Translations under genes and position numbers: made by a program
From: Psychromonas sp.
GTDB lineage: Bacteria; Pseudomonadota; Gammaproteobacteria; Enterobacterales; Psychromonadaceae
NCBI GenBank assembly: GCA_023145575.1
Contig: JAGLDN010000231.1
Span: forward strand, 1-24,850
Direction: 5' to 3'
DNA: 24,850 nt
Shown: piece after piece, positions 15,375 to 23,076 of the stretch
Layout: each line of letters opens with the position of its first letter
Position numbering within the stretch: the stretch's first letter is position 1
Notes under the pieces: generated by a model
Told to the model about the DNA's origin: nothing
The model's input: only the letters and a program-made list of their open reading frames with translations
Databases searched by the model: none

Positions 15375-18099
15375 TTGTCCCTCCATCAGTCAATGCTGCC
15401 ATTAATTTAATTTTTAAAAGTTCTTTGTTTATGGGTTTAGAAAGGTAATCATCCATGCCCGAATTATAGCAATGTTTAATATCTTCATCAAACACACTTG
15501 CTGTCAGCGCAATGATCGGAATTTTATCAATACCCTGACTTAGTTCAAATTTTCTAATTTCTTCTGTTGCCGTAAAACCATCCATTTCGGGCATCATGCA
15601 ATCCATTAAAATTACATCTGGTCTGAATCCCTCTTTTATTTTATTAAGCGCAATTAAACCATTCTCTGCAATTTCAAATTTAAAACCAAATCCTTTCAAA
15701 AAAAATGTTACCACCTTTTGATTAACAAGATTATCCTCAACAACCAAAGTACAAACATCTTTAATTTCTTGTTTTATGTTATCTGCGTCATCGTCCTTGT
15801 CTACTTCGTTAACAAGTTTAACCGCACTGGCGTGCACTAATAAGTCAATAAATCGTTCACCAAGTAAAGGCACAACGACCTGACCATTCACTTGATTTCG
15901 AAAATCAAATTGCTCATTATTTGACGATTGCACTAATAGTAAAGACACATGAGGAAGAGCCTCAGAAAACGCATTGATTTCATTTTGAGATAAAGCAAGT
16001 TGATCTTGACAGTAAATTAACAATCCATCTTTTTTGCGCTCATCATCAAGATTAAGCATCTGGATCGACTCAATCTCAGTATGAATATCAATTTTAAAAT
16101 AGGCTAATTCATTTTTAATTGCATCGGCTGTATCTTGACCATTATTAACTAGAATAATTGCACAAGGTTTTAACGCTTTTACAGCTTTATATTCTCTTTT
16201 CAGGGTAATTATTTCACAATCGAGCACAAAATAAAAACAACTACCCTTTCCTTTTTCGGAATCAATTTTAATTTCTCCCCCCATCAAATTAACTAATTGT
16301 TGACTAATTGAAAGACCAAGACCAGTACCACCAAACTTTCTGGTTATTGAACCGTCTTCCTGCTCAAAAGGATTAAAAATGCTATCTTGATTTTCATTTG
16401 CAATCCCTATTCCTGTATCTGAAATTGAGATTTCAAGTGAATAATTATCATCCTTTATCTTCCCATTGACATTTAACACAACTTTTCCTTGTTGTGTAAA
16501 TTTAATTGCATTAGAGAGTAGATTCATAATAACCTGACGAATTCTCTGCTCATCAATATTCAACCTAGCGGGTAAGTTTGTAGAAATTTTAGCTTCTAAC
16601 AGCAACTTTTTTTCAACCGCTTGGGGCAAAACAATAGCGAGAACTTCAAAAATAGTCTCTCTAAAATTTGTTCGTAATTTAGTGATATGCAAATTACCAG
16701 ATTCTATTTTAGAGATATCTAAGATGTCGTTAATTATTATTAAGAGTGTTTTAGACGACTGCTCAATCGTATCAAGATGATTTTGTTGACTCGATGTTAG
16801 TTTGCTTTCAAGTAAAATTTGGTGCATTCCCAAAATACCATTGAGCGGTGTTCTGATTTCATGTGACATGTTTGCCAAAAAAAGACTTTTCGCTAGATTC
16901 GCTTTCTCCGCTATTTCTTTGGCATGGATCATTTTATCTTCATTGATTTTTCGTTCTGAAATCAATACGTTTAGCTTTGATGAAAATAATGAAAATTCGT
17001 CTTTACCATCCGAGGGAATTACGATTGAGTAATCACGATGCTCTTCAATAGCTTCGAGGGTTCTAATGACTGTTTTTAAATATTTAAAAATCCGATTCGC
17101 TAAATTAAAACCAACCAATGTAATGAAGAAAATTAACGCGATAATAGCGCCGATAAAGAAGTATATTTTTGTTTTCATTGCCTCTATATTTGCTGATATT
17201 TCACTGTTAGTGTTCGTTATTATTTTATTTGAAATCGCTGTCATCAAGGTAACACGTTGCGTTAGTATCTTTTCTATTTTCGACATTTGCAATTTTGATC
17301 TATGATATAAACGCCCTTGTAAAATTTCTTTCTTATATTCATTACTTTTTTGAAAAGCATTTGATTGAAATATTTTTAATAGATCGTTAATTTGTTGTTC
17401 AGTTGCATTCTGAGATAAAAAACGCCCAATAAATATCTCTTCGCCAATTGAAACTTCTTCTAGTTGGTTAACATATTTATCATCTACTTGAGTTAACATT
17501 AATTGGATAAACCAATTTTCTTGCACTGTATAATACATGATCCAACGCAGTTGAATTATGACATTCATCTTCTGATTTACCTTTGGGCTATCCGTATGCA
17601 CTCGCATGCTTTCTAAATCGCCTATTGTATTGAAGATCAGATCATTAAATGAAACATCTGACCATTCCACAACATTATCTAAATTATCAATCTTGTAGCT
17701 TTCAATATCATTGATCATATCATCTATCTCACCAATTGCTCCGCTAAAATTCTGAATTAGGATAAGTTGCTTGTTATTATCACCATAATAGAATAGATGC
17801 GATAATTTATTAATTTGAGCTTTCATAAGTTGATTATTGATCTTCCACTTGATCTGAGTCTCACTATCTAACTTTATTGCTTGATCATGTAGCGATGCAA
17901 GGCGTAAATTATCCATAATTGAAGCATTATTAAATAATTTGTTGCCTATCTTCAAATTTAATTCAACCGAAGACAGATCATTAATTTGATGCCTTGATGA
18001 CTTGACTTCTAGATATGAGAAAAATAACAAGGCAACTAGTGGGACAAGGATCAAAAATAATACTCTAAATTTAATAGATAAATTATTAAGAATTCTCAT
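15361..18099 (-). CDS. Membrane hybrid histidine kinase with NIT-like periplasmic sensor
   Basis: Inner-membrane sensor kinase of 912 residues. Order of parts: membrane helix about 11-29; a mostly helical periplasmic domain about 30-310, resembling the NIT (nitrate/nitrite-type) sensor fold; membrane helix about 312-334; a HAMP-like linker; HisKA with FLANMSHEIRTPLNGILG (His413); HATPase_c with RQVIMNLLSNAIKFT, DTGIGI and GGTGLGLSIS; a degenerate receiver-like segment about 644-755 lacking the Asp; and an intact C-terminal receiver with VVEDN, Asp833 in LMDCMMPEMDG and Lys888-Pro. The start has GAGG upstream. It is the first gene of a two-gene operon with the TPR response regulator and diverges from the PstS-like/porin pair across 128 bases. 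The ligand is unknown; NIT assignment is by helical pattern and membrane topology, not by exact motif. Confidence 0.85.
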   Translation of the reverse strand: MRILNNLSIKFRVLFLILVPLVALLFFSYLEVKSSRHQINDLSSVELNLKIGNKLFNNASIMDNLRLASLHDQAIKLDSETQIKWKINNQLMKAQINKLSHLFYYGDNNKQLILIQNFSGAIGEIDDMINDIESYKIDNLDNVVEWSDVSFNDLIFNTIGDLESMRVHTDSPKVNQKMNVIIQLRWIMYYTVQENWFIQLMLTQVDDKYVNQLEEVSIGEEIFIGRFLSQNATEQQINDLLKIFQSNAFQKSNEYKKEILQGRLYHRSKLQMSKIEKILTQRVTLMTAISNKIITNTNSEISANIEAMKTKIYFFIGAIIALIFFITLVGFNLANRIFKYLKTVIRTLEAIEEHRDYSIVIPSDGKDEFSLFSSKLNVLISERKINEDKMIHAKEIAEKANLAKSLFLANMSHEIRTPLNGILGMHQILLESKLTSSQQNHLDTIEQSSKTLLIIINDILDISKIESGNLHITKLRTNFRETIFEVLAIVLPQAVEKKLLLEAKISTNLPARLNIDEQRIRQVIMNLLSNAIKFTQQGKVVLNVNGKIKDDNYSLEISISDTGIGIANENQDSIFNPFEQEDGSITRKFGGTGLGLSISQQLVNLMGGEIKIDSEKGKGSCFYFVLDCEIITLKREYKAVKALKPCAIILVNNGQDTADAIKNELAYFKIDIHTEIESIQMLNLDDERKKDGLLIYCQDQLALSQNEINAFSEALPHVSLLLVQSSNNEQFDFRNQVNGQVVVPLLGERFIDLLVHASAVKLVNEVDKDDDADNIKQEIKDVCTLVVEDNLVNQKVVTFFLKGFGFKFEIAENGLIALNKIKEGFRPDVILMDCMMPEMDGFTATEEIRKFELSQGIDKIPIIALTASVFDEDIKHCYNSGMDDYLSKPINKELLKIKLMAALTDGGTNEPK

Positions 18100-18227
18100 G
18101 TGACGCCTCTACATAATTTCGAAAATAAATAACATCATATTAATGTAGTTTTTTTTAAATATAAAGAAAGGTTTATTTCATGAATACGATAGCAGGATCT
18201 CAAATAAGATATAATGGAGTATAAAAA

Positions 18228-18698
18228 ATGCGCCGAAAACTCATTAGATTTCATCTAGGGATTAGGGGAATTGCAGTCATATTATTGATGTTGTCTTCAA
18301 CATTTGCAAACGCTAAACAGGATCAAATAGCTATTTTTACCGCGACTAAAGTATTTACTTCGTTATCTAGTGGTAAAGCAAAAATGCTCTTTAAAGGGAG
18401 AATAAAACGCTTAAATAATAAAAAAATAGTACTGCTTGACTGGCCGAATGGCTCTAAAATGAAAAAACAATTTTATCACGAATTACTTGGCCAATCTGAG
18501 GCAAGAATAAATGCTTACAGGGCTAAACTTGTTTTTTCTGGTAAGGGAGTTCCCCCTAAAATCGTTCAACAAAACAATTATTTAGCCGTAGAGAAATATA
18601 TAAAAGGAAGACCAAATAGTATTGGGTATGCGCTTAAATCAATGATTTCTAAAGAGTTCACTATATTATACGTTGTGCCTGCAGGAGAAAATTTATGA
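18228..18698 (+). CDS. Small secreted PstS-like (phosphate-binding-protein-like) protein
   Basis: A 156-residue exported protein. A basic start, a hydrophobic stretch and an ANA site predict cleavage after residue 29. The mature 127 residues resemble one lobe of PstS-type substrate-binding proteins: KAKMLFKGRIKRLNNKKIVLL, GSKMKKQFYHELLG, YRAKLVFSGKGVPPKIV and a late YIKGRPNSIGYAL. It is too short for the two-lobe fold, so high-affinity phosphate binding cannot be assumed. GGAG at 18216-18219 is a good ribosome site. The stop overlaps the start of the porin gene by four bases (ATGA), implying coupled translation. Together with the divergent kinase it may act as a periplasmic sensory adaptor; that is inference. 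Confidence 0.75.
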   Translation: MRRKLIRFHLGIRGIAVILLMLSSTFANAKQDQIAIFTATKVFTSLSSGKAKMLFKGRIKRLNNKKIVLLDWPNGSKMKKQFYHELLGQSEARINAYRAKLVFSGKGVPPKIVQQNNYLAVEKYIKGRPNSIGYALKSMISKEFTILYVVPAGENL

Positions 18699-19804
18699 AA
18701 ACAAATTACCTATTAGCGATCCTGTTTGCGCTAACAACTATTCCATCAAGCAGTTTTGCATCGATTGAAGTAACAGACAATTTATTGTTTAGTGCCTTTG
18801 GATCAACATCTATTACGCAAAGTGATAATAAAACCCCACTCTTTATGAACAGAAATATCACCGATGAAACTTGTTATGATTGTGATAGCACCCTTGGATT
18901 ACAACTTGATTATAACTTTTTAGACAATTTTTCAACTTCTATTCAGGTGATCAAAGCACCAGAAAATGATTTTTCTGATCCTAGGATCGAATGGCTTTAT
19001 GTGGGCTATTCATATAAGCAATTTAGTACTAAAATTGGCCGATTACGCCTCCCTATATTTTTGGATTCAGAATATGCTTATGTCGGTAATGCTTATGATT
19101 TAGCTCGCCCGCCACAAGAAGTCTACAATAGTGTATTAGGTGTCACGTATTTTGATGGCATTAATTTCACATGGGAACAAGAATTAAACGATGACATTTC
19201 TCTAACCGTAGTGCCTTTTCTTGCTTTCTCTGGCAAGCCAAAGGCCACAATTGGAGATTCAAATTATCACTTTGAACTCCACAAATTACTTGGTACGGCA
19301 ATTGATTTAAACGGTATTAATTATCGCATTCACTTTGCAAGCGCTTATGCAAACGTTGACACTAAAGTTGAAAATAAAAATGTGCCTATAAATTTTCCAA
19401 CAACTAATTCATCGATTTACGTTTATAGCTTAGGGGGCGAATATAATTTAAATGATTTGTTATTAAAAGCGGAGGTTTTCGCAAATAATACCAATACATT
19501 AAACTGGTATAGCCAAGTAGCTTATAATTATAATATATTTACCCCATATATAAGCTATGGAAAACAAAAAGCGCAGAGCAAGAGTCACAGCATAACGACA
19601 GGCATTCGTTTTGATGTCACGCCAAATATCTCTATTAATACAGAGTATCAATATACTAAAGTTGATGAATATAGTAAAACGTTCACTACCCCAATGGGTC
19701 CAATGCCAGCATTTATGGGCGCCGGCATGTTTACCAAGCCTTTTGTTGCTGGTGAAAAAGAGGATGCAAACGTTTACACCTTAATGTTTAATTTTATTCT
19801 TTAA
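18695..19804 (+). CDS. Outer-membrane porin-like beta-barrel protein
   Basis: A 369-residue protein with an N-terminal signal peptide (cleavage near residue 22, after SSSFA). The rest consists of alternating hydrophobic/polar strands rich in Tyr, Phe and Asn, with the short turns typical of a general porin-like barrel: LQLDYNFLDNFSTSIQV, WLYVGYSYKQFSTKIGRLRLP, and a final strand NVYTLMFNFIL. The last residue is Leu rather than the common Phe. A Cys pair, TCYDC (Cys60 and Cys63), near the first strands is unusual in porins and could form a disulfide. The gene is translationally coupled to the upstream PstS-like gene. The cargo is unknown. Its stop codon lies eight bases from an IS30-derived element. 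Confidence 0.8.
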   Translation: MKTNYLLAILFALTTIPSSSFASIEVTDNLLFSAFGSTSITQSDNKTPLFMNRNITDETCYDCDSTLGLQLDYNFLDNFSTSIQVIKAPENDFSDPRIEWLYVGYSYKQFSTKIGRLRLPIFLDSEYAYVGNAYDLARPPQEVYNSVLGVTYFDGINFTWEQELNDDISLTVVPFLAFSGKPKATIGDSNYHFELHKLLGTAIDLNGINYRIHFASAYANVDTKVENKNVPINFPTTNSSIYVYSLGGEYNLNDLLLKAEVFANNTNTLNWYSQVAYNYNIFTPYISYGKQKAQSKSHSITTGIRFDVTPNISINTEYQYTKVDEYSKTFTTPMGPMPAFMGAGMFTKPFVAGEKEDANVYTLMFNFIL

Positions 19805-19812
19805 TGGATGGC

Positions 19813-20122
19813 AGATTCAGCCCTCAAGTGCATAATCGTTAAGCCGCTAGTGCTAGCATATGTTTCATCATTATTTAGAATGGCGTTTGGTATAATATGA
19901 CTTTTCTTGGCCTATTATTCAACTGAATTGATTTAAGTTAAGTCTAACTGAGTCATCACATATCGATTTTAAATCTGTAGATTTAGACCAATATTGTCGT
20001 AACAGTTTTTATTATGGGCATAAATTTATGTATTGGTACTTCAGTCGGTTGTCTATATTTTTTATTATTTGAATTTCTTGTCAGAGGAAAACTAATAAGC
20101 TGTGCATTTGAGAATTGAATCT
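19813..20122 (-). mobile_element. Internally deleted IS30-family derivative (copy C, 310 bp)
   Basis: The 23-base terminal inverted repeats at 19813-19835 and 20100-20122 match those of copies A and B. On the minus strand the interior keeps the transposase start region in decayed form, then jumps to the C-terminal region (NNRPRK-like) and the shared catatgctagc block. No intact reading frame remains. It begins eight bases after the porin stop codon and has the same orientation as copy B. Confidence 0.75.
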
Positions 20123-20250
20123 AAGATCCATAGTTACAAAGCTATTTTAATTTACTGATGTTACTTTTATTTGACATGTAAAATTCATGTACCACTAATC
20201 AAGTAATACCCGTGCTATGCTTATTAACATAACTAAAAAAAGAATTAAGG

Positions 20251-20256
20251 TATAAT
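20251..20256 (+). promoter_or_regulatory. Candidate -10 box for the orphan gene
   Basis: A perfect TATAAT sits 96 bases before the start codon at 20352; no good -35 match is seen at the usual distance. AGAGGA before the ATG is a fair ribosome site. The rest of 20123-20351 is AT-rich sequence without a recognisable feature. Confidence 0.3.
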
Positions 20257-20351
20257 CAACCGACTATTTTTAAACTAAAATAAACGAATTTGCCTTAACT
20301 AATTTTAAACAATGCATTTTTTACTCGTTGGATTTAAGAGGATCATAAGCT

Positions 20352-21926
20352 ATGCAAATGAACCATATCCCCACATTAAAATTTTGGATTCAACATACGT
20401 CTACTACCTTTGGTATTAGGAGCAGCAGTCTTCGTGCGGTAGACGCTGCAATTGAAAAATATGAAAAAAACAAGATTAAATCCCAACAACCACCAACTGA
20501 GCAGACCTCGCTTATTGACACAGACAATACATCACTAAATCTTATCGAAATAGGGTTCGCTCTAGACCGCTGGAAAAAGGCCCAAGGACTGAGAGAGGCG
20601 TGGAAAAGCAGCCCGCGAAATAAAACTGGTGTAATCACTAAGCTTAACGCAATTGTGGGTACTCCTGAGATTGATATAAGCACTGACAACTATAAGGAAA
20701 ATTTAGCCCATGCCCGTCTTGGTATTATCTACCTTTTTTCTCATCTAAATGTCGATACAAATATACTAAGTTTAATGGTGCTGCCTGCCGCATTGATTAC
20801 TGGTACTGCACTCAGCCAGGTTTCTGTAGAAGGCAATGATCTATTTTCTGATAGGTCAAAAGAGACTTTTAATGCCACTCATGCCGCTATGCGTGATCTT
20901 AGGTTCGGTGCTGACCCCGCTAAAGGCTTGATAAATGCTATTGAAGATGGCATTAAAGTTAAAAAACAACAGAGATCAGACTCCCTAATAAAAAAAATAG
21001 TTGACGTGCTAGAAGGCTTTGTTAAACAGGTTCTAAAGACCCTAGTAGAACTTTTTTATCGACAAGACTCGGTTAATGGACCATATGTAATACAAACATC
21101 ACTTATGCTCTCATTAACAAAAGCAACCATTGCTTCGGTAGCAATTATATTATGCAATGCCATCGGCAATTTTACGACAGACGTTACCAGACTTGCACGA
21201 CATCTTGCCAGAATTGCAGATGCTGCAGTGGATGGCATTCGGAGTTGGTGGCAATCGCAATTCGTGAATATACTCTATGGTCACCCATCTGCAATTTGCG
21301 CATCGCTCAAATCAAGAATGAGTGCACATGTTAGACTCGGGATATACAATTCAATGAAAGCTACGGCAGGAATAGCAATCCAATTATTATTCCCTCTCAT
21401 AGGGGAGGCCGTCAGAGCGGTTGGTAATATTATTCTAAGTATTTTTGAAATGATTTATAACTTTCTAGAGTGTCATGTAAGACTACATAATATACGCGGT
21501 GTTATTCATGAATGTCAGGGGTTATGGGAACAATATCAATCTAATAAATTGCTTCCAATAAATGAAAGAAAAAAATTAATGCATGAAGACGTTAACCGTT
21601 TTGCAGCTTGGTACAGTGAAATAGCGCGAACCTCAACAGAGCTAGCCGCCTTAACATTAAACTCAGGTATTTGTGGTGACAAAATGCACTTTCTAAATAT
21701 GTTTGATACTACTCTAGGGAAGCTTATCAAACAAGACGCTTTTGATAAAGCCAGTAACTATATGGAGTTACTCAAAGACTACAGCGGCAATTTTCTTCGT
21801 ACTAGCAATTATATAATTACTTCAGAAGATCCTATGGTACAAGCTTATATCAACCATGCCAAAGAAATCGGATTAGGCAATTCGAATAAGCTTTGGGCGA
21901 TGGTGAAAAAGATAACAGAAGCATAG
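20352..21926 (+). CDS. Orphan protein of unknown function with hydrophobic helices
   Basis: I do not recognise this 524-residue protein. The N-terminal 100 residues look helical and soluble (AVDAAIEKYEKNK, FALDRWKKAQGL, AWKSSPRNKTGVITKLNA). Hydrophobic stretches at about 139-155, 246-275 and 335-375 could be membrane helices or buried amphipathic helices. The C-terminal 140 residues are soluble and helical, with LWEQYQSNKLLP and WYSEIARTSTELAAL. There is no signal peptide. The long hydrophobic segments inside an otherwise soluble protein recall pore-forming toxins or secretion-system effectors, but nothing in the sequence proves it. The gene stands alone between two directly oriented IS30-derived elements, which suggests acquisition as cargo. 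Base composition does not stand out clearly from its neighbours. Confidence 0.8.
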   Translation: MQMNHIPTLKFWIQHTSTTFGIRSSSLRAVDAAIEKYEKNKIKSQQPPTEQTSLIDTDNTSLNLIEIGFALDRWKKAQGLREAWKSSPRNKTGVITKLNAIVGTPEIDISTDNYKENLAHARLGIIYLFSHLNVDTNILSLMVLPAALITGTALSQVSVEGNDLFSDRSKETFNATHAAMRDLRFGADPAKGLINAIEDGIKVKKQQRSDSLIKKIVDVLEGFVKQVLKTLVELFYRQDSVNGPYVIQTSLMLSLTKATIASVAIILCNAIGNFTTDVTRLARHLARIADAAVDGIRSWWQSQFVNILYGHPSAICASLKSRMSAHVRLGIYNSMKATAGIAIQLLFPLIGEAVRAVGNIILSIFEMIYNFLECHVRLHNIRGVIHECQGLWEQYQSNKLLPINERKKLMHEDVNRFAAWYSEIARTSTELAALTLNSGICGDKMHFLNMFDTTLGKLIKQDAFDKASNYMELLKDYSGNFLRTSNYIITSEDPMVQAYINHAKEIGLGNSNKLWAMVKKITEA

Positions 21927-22157
21927 ACGATATAGCCATAATAATTTAAAGCGCAAAGTCAGACCGAGACATTAAACCATGTATCTGTACACAATATGCT
22001 TTGCTTATTTAATTCTAAAGTAATACCAATTACATTAAGTATGTGATCTAAATTTTTCGAAGAAAAATATATCGACTATTGATTATAATTTATATAATGT
22101 TAACATAAGTCATTGTTTTTAGATGATAAATTAAAAATTCCTTATTCACTTAAAAGC
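21927..22157. other. Non-coding stretch with a half-copy of a short repeat
   Basis: It contains taataccaattacattaag at 22021-22039, which recurs exactly at 22886-22904, where it forms one arm of a palindrome. No gene or terminator is seen in the rest of this AT-rich stretch. Confidence 0.5.
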
Positions 22158-22363
22158 AGATTCAACCGGCAAATGCATAATCGCCAAGCTGCTAGCGCTA
22201 GCATATGTTTTTTCTTCATTTCAAATGGTGTTATAAATAATAGCATCTTTCTTGGCCTATTATTCAACTGAATTAAGTTAAACCTAACTGAGTTATCACA
22301 GATCGATTTAAAGTCTGTTGATTTATATCTTAGTGCCTCAGTCAGTTGTGTATACTCTTTCAT
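22142..22363 (-). pseudogene. Miniature IS30 transposase: N- and C-terminal ends fused in frame
   Basis: A 73-residue open frame begins MKEYTQLTEALRYK, the start of an IS30-family transposase, and continues after a central deletion into NLIQLNNRPRKMLLFITPFEM, the family's C-terminal block (usually NxRPRKxLxFxTPxE). The whole HTH and DDE core is missing, so it cannot transpose. The start matches the transposase start of copy A, with the same upstream acaagagatgcaaata leader. The frame runs on through the terminal repeat. Confidence 0.65.
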
Positions 22364-22457
22364 TATTTGCATCTCTTGTCGGAGGAAAAGTAGCGAAGAT
22401 ATACTCAACTGGCTATTTTTACAACTAATTTAAGCTATGCACTTAAGAATTGAATAT
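22158..22457 (-). mobile_element. Internally deleted IS30-family derivative (copy B, 300 bp)
   Basis: Terminal inverted repeats are at 22158-22180 and 22435-22457. The interior carries the fused miniature transposase frame. The orientation is the same as copy C at 19813-20122; together they bracket 2035 bases that hold a single gene. Confidence 0.75.
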
Positions 22458-22607
22458 AAGAAATGATTCAATATCATATAGCATCATTTATTATCTTCTA
22501 TAGGCTTTATTGCTTTGACTAAAATACTTCCATTAGACCAATCGGTAGTGATACCGTTATTTTGGCACCTAGACAGAGGTGATATTATTCACCTTATAAT
22601 AAAATAG

Positions 22608-22885
22608 GTGACAAAAAAACAAGCAAGACCAACATATACCGCAGAATTTAAACTTGAAGCGTCCTAATTCATTCGTGATAAAACAGCTCGGTTAAAGAAG
22701 TGGCAAAGAAGGGAGTTAGTATATCAGGAATGGTTAAATGGGCTAGCCCACTCAAGAGTAAACCTTTTGAAGGCAACCATGAGGCGAGCCTTTTAACCGC
22801 TGATAATATAAAACGCATTAAATTGTAGAATGAAATAATAAAAGCCAAGAGCTCTCTCGATATAGCACAGCCTGAAAATTTATAA
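22608..22885 (+). pseudogene. IS3-family OrfA remnant
   Basis: From a GTG the translation opens VTKKQARPTYTAEFKLEAS, the typical N-terminus of IS3-family OrfA. It then meets a stop codon, and after a one-base shift it continues VKEVAKKGVSISGMVKWASPL, matching the family's helix-turn-helix. A second in-frame stop interrupts IKRIKL-NEIIKAKSSLDIA. There is no OrfB. A hairpin aggtga-tattat-tcacct lies just upstream (22575-22592). The remainder of 22458-22607 is unassigned, possibly the left end of this element. Confidence 0.65.
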
Positions 22886-22920
22886 TAATACCAATTACAT
22901 TAAGCATTTAATTGGTATTA
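22886..22920. repeat. Palindromic repeat with 11-bp perfect arms
   Basis: TAATACCAATT (22886-22896) and AATTGGTATTA (22910-22920) are exact reverse complements around a 13-base loop. The left arm and loop sequence recur at 22021-22039. It borders the end of the IS3 remnant and may be a small repeat element or its insertion scar. Confidence 0.7.
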
Positions 22921-22961
22921 AAAGAGGACCATAAGAACATCGGTAAATATGATTTCATATC

Positions 22962-22988
22962 CATGCGACATCTTAAAATCGCATGGGA
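22962..22988. repeat. Short hairpin, 8-bp perfect arms
   Basis: CCATGCGA and TCGCATGG pair around a loop of about ten bases, downstream of fabV on its strand. There is no T-run after the stem in the fabV direction, so it is not a standard terminator. The ccatgcgac arm resembles the ends of the dispersed TIR element. Confidence 0.4.
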
Positions 22989-23076
22989 ATAAAACTCAGT
23001 ATGAAGGTTGAAGAAACATCATTATCCTGTGAGCATAGTCTTGAAAGCTTGCTTAATTTGTTGAATATTAAACGCG

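Noticed and set aside
18210..18215. A perfect TATAAT just before the PstS-like gene.
   Set aside because: Transcription from it would start after the GGAG ribosome site at 18216-18219, so it cannot be the working -10 box for that gene.
22962..22988. The 8-bp hairpin as the fabV terminator.
   Set aside because: It is about 90 bases past the stop and lacks a T-run on the fabV strand.
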